From Streptomyces sp. R21 (GTDB lineage: Bacteria; Actinomycetota; Actinomycetes; Streptomycetales; Streptomycetaceae), in assembly GCF_041051975.1 (NCBI RefSeq), contig NZ_CP163435.1:6427001-6491000 (forward strand): 64,000 nucleotides of DNA, in the 5' to 3' direction. The translations under genes and the position numbers were made by a program. This document shows, one piece after another, positions 1-7,504 of the stretch (positions are counted from its first letter, which is position 1; every line of letters begins with the position of its first letter). A model generated the notes under the pieces. That model was not told the origin of the DNA. It saw only the letters and a list, made by a program, of their open reading frames with translations, and ran no database searches.

Positions 1-545
1 CGTCTCGAAGGGCTGCTTGCGGTGCTTTCCGTGCTGCTGTCGTGCACGTGCGCTCCTTCCGGAGGAGACCCGCCGGGCGCGGATCCGAGGAGGGGCTGCT
101 GTGAAAGAAACTGCCGAGGAGTCACGAATATCCGGGAAGTTTCTTCCAGTCAAGTGTGTGCACAGGAACACGGCAAAACGTGGGAAGGGGCCGCCACCGG
201 CGCTGTTGGAGGGGGGCGCACCGGTGGCGGCGTGCTGCCGGCCGCAGGCGGCGGAGAGGGTGGTCAGCGATCGCAGCCAGCAGCGAAGCCGACACCGCAC
301 TGCGGAGACTCATCCGACAGCATGCTGATTGGACGAAGGGGTGGGTTTCCGGGTTCCCGGATTCGGGGGAACGCCGGAAGTTGGGGCGGGGGTTACGTGG
401 GGGGCGGCGGAGCCGTCCTCCCTGCGGGCAATCGTGCCGCTAGGGGCGGCACGGGTGGGCGGCGCCCCGGGGATTGGCGCCCCCGCCCACGTCCACGTGG
501 CGGACGTGCCAGCGAAGGAGCAGCTGAGCGAGCCAGCATGACGGC
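1..545. other. Leader region without a convincing gene
   Basis: No reading frame here has the codon bias of its neighbours. The best candidate is a GTG at 101 preceded by GAGGAGG (87-93), which would encode a 75-residue arginine-rich peptide ending at 328 with no recognisable domain; I do not call it a gene. A five-codon frame (MTAWP) starts at 538 and ends inside the start of the next gene. The first hundred bases could be the tail of a gene that lies outside the window, since one frame is open from the edge to a TGA at 102-104, but its codon usage is poor. Confidence 0.4.
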
Positions 546-1790
546 ATGGCCGTAGTCGACATCCCGGGTTCCAAGTCCATCACCGCCCGCGCTCTCTTCC
601 TGGCCGCGGCGGCAGACGGAGTCACCACCCTCAAACGCCCCCTCCGCTCCGACGACACGGAGGGCTTCGCGGAAGGCCTGACCCGCCTCGGCTACCGAGT
701 GGGCCGCACCCCGGGCGCCTGGCACATCGACGGCTGCCCGCAGGGCCCCGCCGTCCCGGAAGCCGACGTGTACTGCAGGGACGGCGCCACGACGGCCCGC
801 TTCCTCCCGACCCTGGCCGCCGCCGGCCACGGCACCTACCGCTTCGATGCCTCCCCCCAGATGCGCCGCCGCCCCCTCCTCCCGCTCACCCGCGCCCTGC
901 GCGACCTGGGCGTGGACGTAGGGCACGAGGAGACGGAGGGCCACCACCCCCTCCGTATCGAGGCGGCAGGCGTCGAGGGCGGAGACGTGACCCTCGACGC
1001 GGGCCAGTCCTCCCAGTACCTGACGGCCCTGCTGCTCCTCGGCCCGCTCACCCGCAAGGGCCTGCGCATCACGGTGACGGACCTGGTCTCGGCGCCGTAC
1101 GTCGAGATCACGACCGCGATGATGCGGGCGTTCGGCGCGGACGTACGGCGCGACGGAGACACCTATGTCGTCGCCCCCGGCGGCTACACGGCCACGACGT
1201 ACGCCATCGAACCGGACGCCTCCACCGCCAGCTACTTCTTCGCTGCGGCGGCGGTGACCGGCGGTGAGGTGACAGTTCCGGGGCTGGGCGGGGGAGCACT
1301 CCAGGGAGACCTGGGCTTCGTGGACGTCCTGCGCCGCATGGGCGCTCGCGTGGAGATCGGCGCGGACCGCACGACGGTCGCGGGCACGGGCGAACTGCGC
1401 GGCCTGACCGTGAACATGCGCGACATCTCCGACACCATGCCGACCCTCGCCGCCCTCGCCCCCTTCGCCTCGGGCCCGGTCCGCATCGAGGACGTCGCCA
1501 ACACCCGGGTGAAGGAGTGCGACCGCCTGGAGGCCTGCGCGGAGAACCTCCGGAGGCTGGGTGTGGAGGTGACGACGGGCCCGGACTGGATCGAGATCCA
1601 GCCGGGCGTGCCTCGGGCGGCGAACGGCACGGAGATCAAGACGTACGGCGACCACCGCGTCGTCATGTCCTTCGCGGTCACCAGCCTCCGGACGCCCGGT
1701 ATTTCGTTCGACGACCCCGGCTGCGTACGCAAGACTTTCCCGGATTTCCACGAGGCGTTCGCACAGCTGCGAAGGGACATCCGACGTTGA
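546..1790 (+). CDS. 3-phosphoshikimate 1-carboxyvinyltransferase (EPSP synthase) homologue
   Basis: Predicted to move the enolpyruvyl group of PEP onto shikimate-3-phosphate in the cytoplasmic chorismate pathway. The 414-residue product carries the family landmarks in order: PGSKSITAR at residues 7-15, DGATTARF at 79-86 where typical enzymes read NAGTAMRP, RDISDTMPT in the second half, RVKECDRLE near 321, YGDHRV near 367 and KTFPDF near the end. The catalytic Lys, Arg, Asp, Glu and His positions therefore appear kept. An in-frame TGA at 525-527 with no start codon between leaves ATG 546 as the only start, so the usual ten or more residues before PGSKS are missing. No other aromatic-pathway gene is adjacent, so it may be a paralogue rather than the housekeeping aroA. 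Confidence 0.85.
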   Translation: MAVVDIPGSKSITARALFLAAAADGVTTLKRPLRSDDTEGFAEGLTRLGYRVGRTPGAWHIDGCPQGPAVPEADVYCRDGATTARFLPTLAAAGHGTYRFDASPQMRRRPLLPLTRALRDLGVDVGHEETEGHHPLRIEAAGVEGGDVTLDAGQSSQYLTALLLLGPLTRKGLRITVTDLVSAPYVEITTAMMRAFGADVRRDGDTYVVAPGGYTATTYAIEPDASTASYFFAAAAVTGGEVTVPGLGGGALQGDLGFVDVLRRMGARVEIGADRTTVAGTGELRGLTVNMRDISDTMPTLAALAPFASGPVRIEDVANTRVKECDRLEACAENLRRLGVEVTTGPDWIEIQPGVPRAANGTEIKTYGDHRVVMSFAVTSLRTPGISFDDPGCVRKTFPDFHEAFAQLRRDIRR

Positions 1791-2035
1791 GTTTCAAGCT
1801 GGCGCCGTACGCCCAGGTGTCCATCGCCTCGGGCCGAGCGGTCGGCGCCACGTCCTTCTGGGAGCCACGCTCCTGGCTCGCCGACGACCGGCTGGACGCC
1901 GTCGAGGTGGGTTTCACCTGGCTCGCCCGCTCGGCCCAGGGCACCGGCATCAACGCCGAGGCCAAGCTCCGCAGTTGGTCCCGCCGTGTCACGTCGGAAG
2001 GGATGACTGGAAGATTTCGGCGCGGGGGATTCTGA
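1787..2035 (+). pseudogene. GNAT acetyltransferase remnant (middle part only)
   Basis: Reading from a TTG that overlaps the end of the EPSP-synthase gene, residues 6-54 resemble the middle of RimJ/RimL-type N-acetyltransferases: a strand like VSIASGRAVGATSF, then EVGFTWLARSAQGTG and INAEAKL. Intact family members continue with the acetyl-CoA-binding helix and a C-terminal half; here the similarity stops at about 1970 and the frame runs on into unrelated arginine-rich sequence. The N-terminal substrate half is also absent. I read it as a decayed gene fragment cut at both ends, possibly from the rearrangement that also shaped the neighbouring EPSP-synthase gene. Confidence 0.6.
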
Positions 2036-2104
2036 GAAGACGCAGATGGGGGAGAGGCGAGGGGGCGCCGAAATGTTCCAGTTGCCGCGTCGGCCGCCTG
2101 CCCC

Positions 2105-2941
2105 CTACCCCACGTGCTCCATGAACCTCCCCGCCGTCTCCGACAGCACCTCGCGGCCGTCTCGGGACCACAGGGCTTCGTTGAAGAGTTCGACCTCGAT
2201 GGGGCCCGTGTACCCGGCCGCCTCGACGTAGCCCTTCCACTCGCGCATGTCGATCGCGCCGTCGCCGATCTGGCCGCGGCCGTTGAGGACTCCCTCGGGC
2301 AACGGGGTGGTCCAGTCGGCCAGCTGGAAGGTGTGGATGCGGTTGCCGGCGCCCGCGCGGGCGATCTGGGCGGGGGCCGTGTCGTCCCACCAGATGTGGT
2401 ACGTGTCGACGGTCACGCCGACCTGGTCCGCGGGGAAGCGTTCCGCGAGGTCCAGGGCCTGGGCGAGGGTCGAGACGACGCAGCGGTCGGCGGCGTACAT
2501 CGGGTGGAGCGGTTCGATGGCAAGCCGTACGCCCCGCTGGGCCGCGTACGGGCCCAACTCGCCCAGCGCGTCGGCGATCCGCTCCCGTGCCCCGTGCAGG
2601 TCCTTCGACCCGGCGGGCAGGCCGCCGGAGACCAGGACGAGGGTGTCCGTGCCGAGGGTCGCGGCCTCGTCGATGGCCGCGCGGTTGTCGTCCAGGGCAC
2701 GGGCGCGCTCGGCGGGATCGATCGCCGTGAAGAAGCCGCCGCGGCACAGGGTGGTCACGGTCAGGCCCGCGTCGCCGATCAGCTTCGCGGTGGCCTCGAC
2801 GCCGTGGGCGTGGACGGGATCGCGCCACAGGCCGACGCCAGGGACGCCCAACTCCAGGCAGGCGTCGACCAGTTCGGGCATGGAGAGCTGCTTCACCGTC
2901 ATCTGGTTGATGGAGAAGCGTGCCAGTTCGGGATGGGTCAC
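2105..2941 (-). CDS. TIM-barrel sugar phosphate isomerase/epimerase (xylose isomerase-like)
   Basis: 278-residue protein of the AP-endonuclease-2/xylose-isomerase-like barrel family, which isomerises, epimerises or dehydrates sugars and cyclitols using a divalent metal. Barrel strands end in likely metal ligands: IEPLHP around residue 143, VDTYHIWWD around 178, HTFQLADW and EVELFNE near the C-terminus. It is the last gene of a leftward three-gene operon and overlaps the stop of the DUF993 gene by four bases, implying translational coupling. The co-transcribed oxidoreductase suggests a dehydrogenation followed by isomerisation of a sugar or cyclitol. The substrate cannot be read from sequence. 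Confidence 0.85.
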   Translation of the reverse strand: MTHPELARFSINQMTVKQLSMPELVDACLELGVPGVGLWRDPVHAHGVEATAKLIGDAGLTVTTLCRGGFFTAIDPAERARALDDNRAAIDEAATLGTDTLVLVSGGLPAGSKDLHGARERIADALGELGPYAAQRGVRLAIEPLHPMYAADRCVVSTLAQALDLAERFPADQVGVTVDTYHIWWDDTAPAQIARAGAGNRIHTFQLADWTTPLPEGVLNGRGQIGDGAIDMREWKGYVEAAGYTGPIEVELFNEALWSRDGREVLSETAGRFMEHVG

Positions 2942-4089
2942 GGGGTCACTCCGTACAGCGAGAGCAGGTTCTTCATGCGGGCCTTGGCGAGCTCCGGGTT
3001 CGGGAACAGGCCGAGTCCGTCGGCGAGTTCGTAGGCCCGCGCGAAGTGCGGGAGTGAGCGCGCCGACTGGAGGCCGCCGACCATGGTGAAGTGATCCTGG
3101 TGGCCCGCCAGCCAGGCCAGGAAGACCACGCCCGTCTTGTAGAAGCGGGTGGGTTTCTGGAAGAGATGGCGGGACAACTCGACCGTGGGGTCGAGGAGTT
3201 CACGGAATCCCTGCACGTCACCCGTGTCCAGCACGCGTACGGCTTCGGCTGCCAGGGGGCCGAGCGGGTCGAAGATGCCGAGCAGCGCGTGGCTGAAGCC
3301 CTTCTCGTCGCCCGCGATCAGCTCGGGGTAGTTGAAGTCGTCGCCCGTGTAGCAGCGGATGCCCTGCGGCAGCCGGCGGCGGATGTCGATCTCGCGCTCC
3401 GCGTCAAGGAGCGAGACCTTGATGCCGTCGACCTTGTCCGGGTGCGCGGCGATGACCTCCAGGAAGGTGTCCGTGGCCGCGTCCAGGTCGGACGAGCCCC
3501 AGTAACCCTCCAGCGCCGGGTCGAACATGGGGCCCAGCCAGTGCAGGACCACCGGGTCGGAGGCCTGGCGCAGGAGGTGGCCGTAGACGTCGAGGTAGTC
3601 CTCGGGAGCCGTGGCTGCCGCCGCCAGTGCCCGCGAGGCCATGAGGATCGCCTGCGCGCCCGTCCCCTCCACGAGCGCGAGCTGTTTTTCGTAGGCGGCC
3701 CGGACCTCGCCGAGGGTGCCCGAGGCGATCTGGTCCGTGCCCACGCCGCACGCGATGCGCCCGCCGACCGCCTTCGCCTCGGCGGCGGACCGCGTGATCA
3801 ACTCCGCAGCGCCCGCCCAGTCCAGGCCCATCCCGCGCTGCGCGGTATCCATGGCCTCGGCGACGCCGAGCCCGTGCGACCAGAGGTGTCGGCGGAAGGC
3901 GAGGGTCGCGTCCCAGTCGACGGCGGCGGGCGAGTCGGGGGACACGTCGGCGTACGGGTCGGCGACGACGTGCGCCGCCGAGAAGACCGTACGGGAGCGG
4001 AAAGGCGCGCCGGTGGTGACGGCGAGGGGTTCGGAGCGGGGCTCGTACGTCCTCAACTGCCCAGTGGTGTCCGGGAGTCGGATCGTCAC
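2938..4089 (-). CDS. DUF993 family protein (dihydrodipicolinate-synthase-like barrel)
   Basis: 383-residue protein of the DUF993 family, distantly related to the DHDPS/N-acetylneuraminate lyase barrel. Visible features are an N-terminal strand with VFSAAHVVADP, the segment MGLDWAGAAELI, RIACGVGTDQ, LHWLGPMFDPAL, a DGIKVSLLD stretch where aldolases of this fold carry the Schiff-base lysine, and CYTGDDFNY. The Lys in GIKVS is therefore a candidate catalytic residue (inference). GTG 4089 is chosen because it overlaps the TGA of the upstream oxidoreductase in a GTGA junction. Operon context suggests an aldolase-type or lyase step on the product of the oxidoreductase. The family has no well-established activity that I know of. 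Confidence 0.8.
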   Translation of the reverse strand: MTIRLPDTTGQLRTYEPRSEPLAVTTGAPFRSRTVFSAAHVVADPYADVSPDSPAAVDWDATLAFRRHLWSHGLGVAEAMDTAQRGMGLDWAGAAELITRSAAEAKAVGGRIACGVGTDQIASGTLGEVRAAYEKQLALVEGTGAQAILMASRALAAAATAPEDYLDVYGHLLRQASDPVVLHWLGPMFDPALEGYWGSSDLDAATDTFLEVIAAHPDKVDGIKVSLLDAEREIDIRRRLPQGIRCYTGDDFNYPELIAGDEKGFSHALLGIFDPLGPLAAEAVRVLDTGDVQGFRELLDPTVELSRHLFQKPTRFYKTGVVFLAWLAGHQDHFTMVGGLQSARSLPHFARAYELADGLGLFPNPELAKARMKNLLSLYGVTP

Positions 4090-5237
4090 AGCGAGATCTC
4101 CGGTACGTCGAAGCGGCGGCCCTCGGCCGAGGACTTGAGGCCCAGCTCGGCGAGCTGGACACCGCGGGCGCCGGCCAGCAGGTCCCAGTGGTAGGGCGCG
4201 TCGGCGTACACGTGCTTGAGGAAGAGCTCCCACTGCGCCTTGAAGCCGTTGTCGAACTCGGCGTTGTCCGGGACCTCCTGCCACTGGTCGCGGAAGGAGT
4301 ACGTCGCCGGGATGTCGGGGTTCCAGACCGGCTTGGGCGTCGAACTGCGGTGCTGGACACGGCAGTTGCGCAGTCCGGCGACCGCCGATCCCTCCGTGCC
4401 GTCCACCTGGAACTCGACCAGTTCGTCGCGGTTGACGCGGACCGTCCAGGAGGAGTTGATCTGGGCGATCGCGCCGCCGTCGAGCTCGAAGATCCCGTAC
4501 GCGGCGTCGTCGGCCGTGGCGTCGTACGGCTTGTCCTGCTCGTCCCAGCGCTGCGGGATGTGCGTGGCGGTCAGCGCCTGGACCGACTTCACGCGGCCGA
4601 AGAGCTCGTGGAGCACGTACTCCCAGTGCGGGAACATGTCGACGACGATGCCGCCGCCGTCCTCCGCACGGTAGTTCCAGGACGGGCGCTGGGCCTCCTG
4701 CCAGTCGCCCTCGAAGACCCAGTAGCCGAACTCGCCGCGGATGGAGAGGATCCGGCCGAAGAAGCCGCCGTCGATCAGGCGCTTCAGCTTGAGCAGGCCC
4801 GGCAGGAACAGCTTGTCCTGGACGACGCCGTGCTTGATGCCCTTCTCCGCCGCCAGCCGGGCCAGTTCCAGGGCACCGTCGAGGCCGGTGGCCGTCGGCT
4901 TCTCGGTGTAGATGTGCTTGCCCGCGGCGATCGCCGCCCTGATCGACTCCTCGCGGGCGGAGGTGACCTGAGCGTCGAAGTAGATGTCGATGGACGGGTC
5001 GGCGAGGACCGCGTCGAGGTCCGTCGACCAGTGCTCCAGGCCGTGCTGCTCGGCCAGCGCCTTCAGTGCGTGCTCGCGGCGGCCGACGAGAACCGGCTCC
5101 GGCCACAGCACGGTGCCGTCGCCCAGGTCGAGACCGCCCTGCTCGCGGAGGGCGAGGATCGAGCGGACCAGGTGCTGGCGGTAGCCCATGCGACCGGTCA
5201 CGCCGTTCATGGCGATACGCACCGTCTTGCGTGTCAC
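4086..5237 (-). CDS. Gfo/Idh/MocA family NAD(P)-dependent oxidoreductase
   Basis: 383-residue two-domain dehydrogenase. Residues 6-25 form the Rossmann start (IAMNGVTGRMGY), and residues near 118 show the family EKP motif (HIYTEKPTATG) whose Lys is catalytic. The C-terminal half is the alpha/beta substrate domain, with GGGIVVDMFPHWEYVL providing the usual Asp and His. The family oxidises or reduces sugars and inositols with NAD(P). GTG 5237 is preferred: it is preceded by AAGGGAA and matches the normal N-terminus, whereas the frame remains open far upstream without homology. It is the first gene of the operon, and a LacI-type operator lies about 60 bases upstream. Confidence 0.88.
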   Translation of the reverse strand: MTRKTVRIAMNGVTGRMGYRQHLVRSILALREQGGLDLGDGTVLWPEPVLVGRREHALKALAEQHGLEHWSTDLDAVLADPSIDIYFDAQVTSAREESIRAAIAAGKHIYTEKPTATGLDGALELARLAAEKGIKHGVVQDKLFLPGLLKLKRLIDGGFFGRILSIRGEFGYWVFEGDWQEAQRPSWNYRAEDGGGIVVDMFPHWEYVLHELFGRVKSVQALTATHIPQRWDEQDKPYDATADDAAYGIFELDGGAIAQINSSWTVRVNRDELVEFQVDGTEGSAVAGLRNCRVQHRSSTPKPVWNPDIPATYSFRDQWQEVPDNAEFDNGFKAQWELFLKHVYADAPYHWDLLAGARGVQLAELGLKSSAEGRRFDVPEISL

Positions 5238-5699
5238 GTCATTCCCTTCGTACGCGTCAGCCGCCGCGTACGCCCCACAGGTGAACAGGTGGGGGACACA
5301 GCAAGCGCTTTCTATATGGTGAGAAGCTAGCCTCTGTGCAGTGGTTGAGACAAGACCGCGTGGGTGACGAGATGGTCGAAATGTTCGACGAGTCGGACGG
5401 GCGGGGCTTCGGTGCCGGGCGACGTGACCCGGATGGGGGGAAATGTCCGAGGGGTCGGATGGGGAGAGCGGGATGCGGCCAGGTGGAGCGGGGATGTTCG
5501 ATACCCCGAACCACTGGACGCGGGAGCCTGCGCGCGATCGTATGTACGCGACTGAGGCGTGCGACTGAGTCATGAGACCGAGATGCGGGGCTGAGGCGTG
5601 AAGCCGGGCTGCGGAGCTCCGGCCTCACGACGGCGGGTGTGCGCGACCGGATGTTCTGGATGTAAGTGAGCGGATGTACGTGACCGGAGGACGACTTAG
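5238..5699. promoter_or_regulatory. Divergent intergenic region between the catabolic operon and its LacI regulator
   Basis: This 460-base gap separates the leftward oxidoreductase operon from the rightward LacI-family gene. It holds the operator listed separately at 5300-5313, next to a TATAGA-like hexamer (minus strand, 5311-5316) that may be the -10 of the operon. A run of G-tracts follows around 5430-5475. The right end carries a GGAGG ribosome site for the regulator. No coding potential beyond shadows was found. Confidence 0.5.
5300..5313. promoter_or_regulatory. LacI-type operator (AGCAAGCGCTTTCT)
   Basis: The core AAGCGCTT is a perfect palindrome with the central CG typical of LacI/GalR operators, and its outer AG/CT bases also match (AG-N-AAGCGCTT-N-CT). 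It sits about 63 bases upstream of the oxidoreductase start, beside a likely -10 hexamer. The divergent LacI-family gene is the obvious candidate repressor; binding is inferred. Confidence 0.65.
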
Positions 5700-6749
5700 A
5701 TGACCGTGACCCTGGCGGACGTGGCGGCCCGCGCGCAGGTCTCGCCCGCGACCGTGTCCCGGGTGCTGAACGGGAACTATCCCGTCGCGGCGTCCACGCG
5801 CGAGCGGGTGCTGCGCGCCGTGGACGAGCTGGACTACGTGCTCAACGGGCCCGCCAGCTCCCTGGCCGCGGCGACCTCCGACCTCGTCGGAATCCTCGTC
5901 AACGACATCGCCGACCCCTTCTTCGGGATCATGGCGAGCGCCATCCAGAGCGAGATCGGCGGCCCCGGGGGGCGCGCGGGCGGCGAGCGGCTCGGCGTCG
6001 TGTGCAACACCGGCGGCTCCCCGGAGCGCGAGCTGACCTACCTCACGCTCCTTCAGCGCCAACGCGCCGCCGCGGTCGTCCTCACCGGCGGCGCCATCGA
6101 GAACGCGACGCACGTGGCGGCGGTCTCCTCGAAGCTGCGCAAGCTCGCGGCCGCCGGGACCCAGGTCGTCCTCTGCGGCCGGCCGCCCGTGCCCGACACC
6201 CCCGAGGCGATCGCGCTCACCTTCGACAACCGCGGCGGCGGCCGCGAACTCACCGAGCACCTCATCGGGCTCGGACACCGGCAGCTCGGCTACATCGCCG
6301 GTCCCGAGGAGCGCACCACCACCCGGCACCGGCTCGAAGGCCACCGGGACGCGCTCGCCGCGCACGGCATCAAGGACGACCCGCAGCGCACGGTCCACGG
6401 CCGCTACGACCGCCGGTCCGGCTACGAGGCGACCCTCGAACTCCTGCGCCGCGAACCGTCGTTGACGGCCATCGTCGCCGCCAACGACTCCGTCGCGCTC
6501 GGCGCGTGCGCGGCGCTGCGCGAGTCCGGCCTGCGCGTCCCGGACGACGTCTCCGTCGCCGGCTTCGACGACCTGCCCTTCAGCATCGACACGCTGCCTT
6601 CGCTCACGACGGTCCGGTTGCCGTTGTCGGAGGCGGGGGCCCGGGCCGGGCGCATCGCCATGGGACGGGAGGAGCCGCCGCCGGGTGGCATCGCGACGGT
6701 GCGGGGGGAACTGATGGTTCGGGGGTCTTCGGGGCGGCCGCGGGATTGA
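5700..6749 (+). CDS. LacI/GalR family transcriptional regulator
   Basis: 349 residues. The N-terminus is a LacI helix-turn-helix with hinge (TLADVAARAQVSPATVSRVL at residues 4-23), followed by a periplasmic-binding-protein-like sensor domain starting LVGILVNDIADPFFG. The sensor keeps late landmarks TAIVAANDSVALG and VPDDVSVAGFDD. A GGAGG ribosome site lies just before the ATG. It is divergent from the oxidoreductase-DUF993-isomerase operon and probably represses it in the absence of the unknown sugar. The sensor has an insertion rich in Gly and Arg (GGPGGRAGGER) after the first strand-helix unit. Confidence 0.9.
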   Translation: MTVTLADVAARAQVSPATVSRVLNGNYPVAASTRERVLRAVDELDYVLNGPASSLAAATSDLVGILVNDIADPFFGIMASAIQSEIGGPGGRAGGERLGVVCNTGGSPERELTYLTLLQRQRAAAVVLTGGAIENATHVAAVSSKLRKLAAAGTQVVLCGRPPVPDTPEAIALTFDNRGGGRELTEHLIGLGHRQLGYIAGPEERTTTRHRLEGHRDALAAHGIKDDPQRTVHGRYDRRSGYEATLELLRREPSLTAIVAANDSVALGACAALRESGLRVPDDVSVAGFDDLPFSIDTLPSLTTVRLPLSEAGARAGRIAMGREEPPPGGIATVRGELMVRGSSGRPRD

Positions 6750-6758
6750 GGGGGTATT

Positions 6759-6790
6759 TCAGCCCGTCCGGCGTCGCGCGGACGGGCTGA
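6759..6790 (+). terminator. Hairpin terminator after the LacI gene
   Basis: A perfect 12-bp stem TCAGCCCGTCCG/CGGACGGGCTGA with an eight-base loop starts ten bases after the stop codon. There is no long U-tract, as is common for Streptomyces terminators. Confidence 0.75.
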
Positions 6791-6840
6791 TGTTCTGCGG
6801 CGCTTGACCTCAAGTTCCCTTGAGGGACGAGGCTCAGGAC

Positions 6841-7362
6841 ATGACCACGCATGCAGCACCCGAAGACCAGACAGCACCCGCAGACCAGACCGTTCACGCC
6901 GAGATCAGCGCACTCGTCCACCGGCTCTTCCGGGCCCTCGACGCCCGGAACTTCGCCGCCGGCTGGATGCGGGACTTCGTCACCGATGACGTACGCATGG
7001 AGACGCCCCTCGGGACGACCGAGGGTGCCGATGTCGCAGGGGCCGCGGCGGAGGAGGCTCTCCTGCGCTACGACCGCACCCAGCACATCGCCTCCGGCAT
7101 CGTCGTGGACGTGGCCCCGGACGCGGATGCCGGGCCCGAGCGGGTCACCGTCTCCTGGAATGCCCTGATGACCCACGTCCACCACGAGGCCACCCTCCGG
7201 GCGCTCGGTGCGGGAGCCGACCCCCTGTTCGTGGTCGGCGGCTTCTTCGAGGCCGACGTGCGCCGCACCCCCGACGGCTGGCGCTCCAGCCGGGTCGCCG
7301 TCCGGCCGGTGTGGACGAAGGGGCTGCCGCCGCTGGGTGTGCAGCGGGATCTCCAGGCGTGA
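6841..7362 (+). CDS. NTF2/SnoaL-like protein
   Basis: 173-residue protein with the pattern of the SnoaL-like/NTF2-like fold: a first helix (HRLFRALDARNF), FVTDDVRMETPLG, then the strands of the cone-shaped barrel and a closing VGGFFEADVRRTPDGWRSSRV. Members are small enzymes or ligand-binding proteins; the substrate is not predictable. ATG 6841 is chosen over an in-frame TTG at 6820 because similarity begins after it. The stop codon lies inside an exact 22-bp tandem duplication listed separately. It stands alone between a terminator and the next regulator. Confidence 0.75.
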   Translation: MTTHAAPEDQTAPADQTVHAEISALVHRLFRALDARNFAAGWMRDFVTDDVRMETPLGTTEGADVAGAAAEEALLRYDRTQHIASGIVVDVAPDADAGPERVTVSWNALMTHVHHEATLRALGAGADPLFVVGGFFEADVRRTPDGWRSSRVAVRPVWTKGLPPLGVQRDLQA

Positions 7363-7387
7363 GCGGCGGGATCTCCAGGCGTGAGCG
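7344..7387 (+). repeat. Exact 22-bp tandem duplication across a stop codon
   Basis: Two identical copies of a 22-bp unit beginning GCGGGATCTCC abut at 7365/7366. The first copy encodes the last residues and TGA of the NTF2-like gene; the second lies just downstream and reproduces the same coding tail and stop. Such short exact tandems usually arise by replication slippage and can change length readily. Confidence 0.9.
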
Positions 7388-7460
7388 GCGGGGTGGCGGC
7401 GCCGTGCACGGCCATGGACGGGCGGCGTCCTTCGGCTTAGGCTCGACCCAGCGATATCTC

Positions 7461-7489
7461 TGACTGAGTCAACCATCCTGAGTCAACCA
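7461..7489. promoter_or_regulatory. Candidate MarR operator: palindrome plus direct repeat
   Basis: TGACTGAGTCA (7461-7471) is a perfect palindrome, and TGAGTCAACCA is repeated exactly at 7465-7475 and 7479-7489, a 14-base period. The element lies 16 bases before the start of the MarR-GNAT gene, where MarR proteins commonly bind for autoregulation. No dimer footprint can be assigned from sequence. Confidence 0.5.
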
Positions 7490-7504
7490 CCACCGGGGTC
7501 GAGC

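Noticed and set aside
101..328. GTG-initiated 75-residue frame with a good ribosome site
   Set aside because: Codon bias and composition are unlike a Streptomyces protein and no domain is recognisable; kept only as a note on the leader region.
538..555. Five-codon frame MTAWP overlapping the EPSP-synthase start
   Set aside because: It could couple translation, but the AAGGAG upstream is about 18 bases away and nothing else supports it.
393..1751. A leftward 452-codon frame
   Set aside because: It is antisense to the EPSP-synthase gene, whose motifs are unambiguous.
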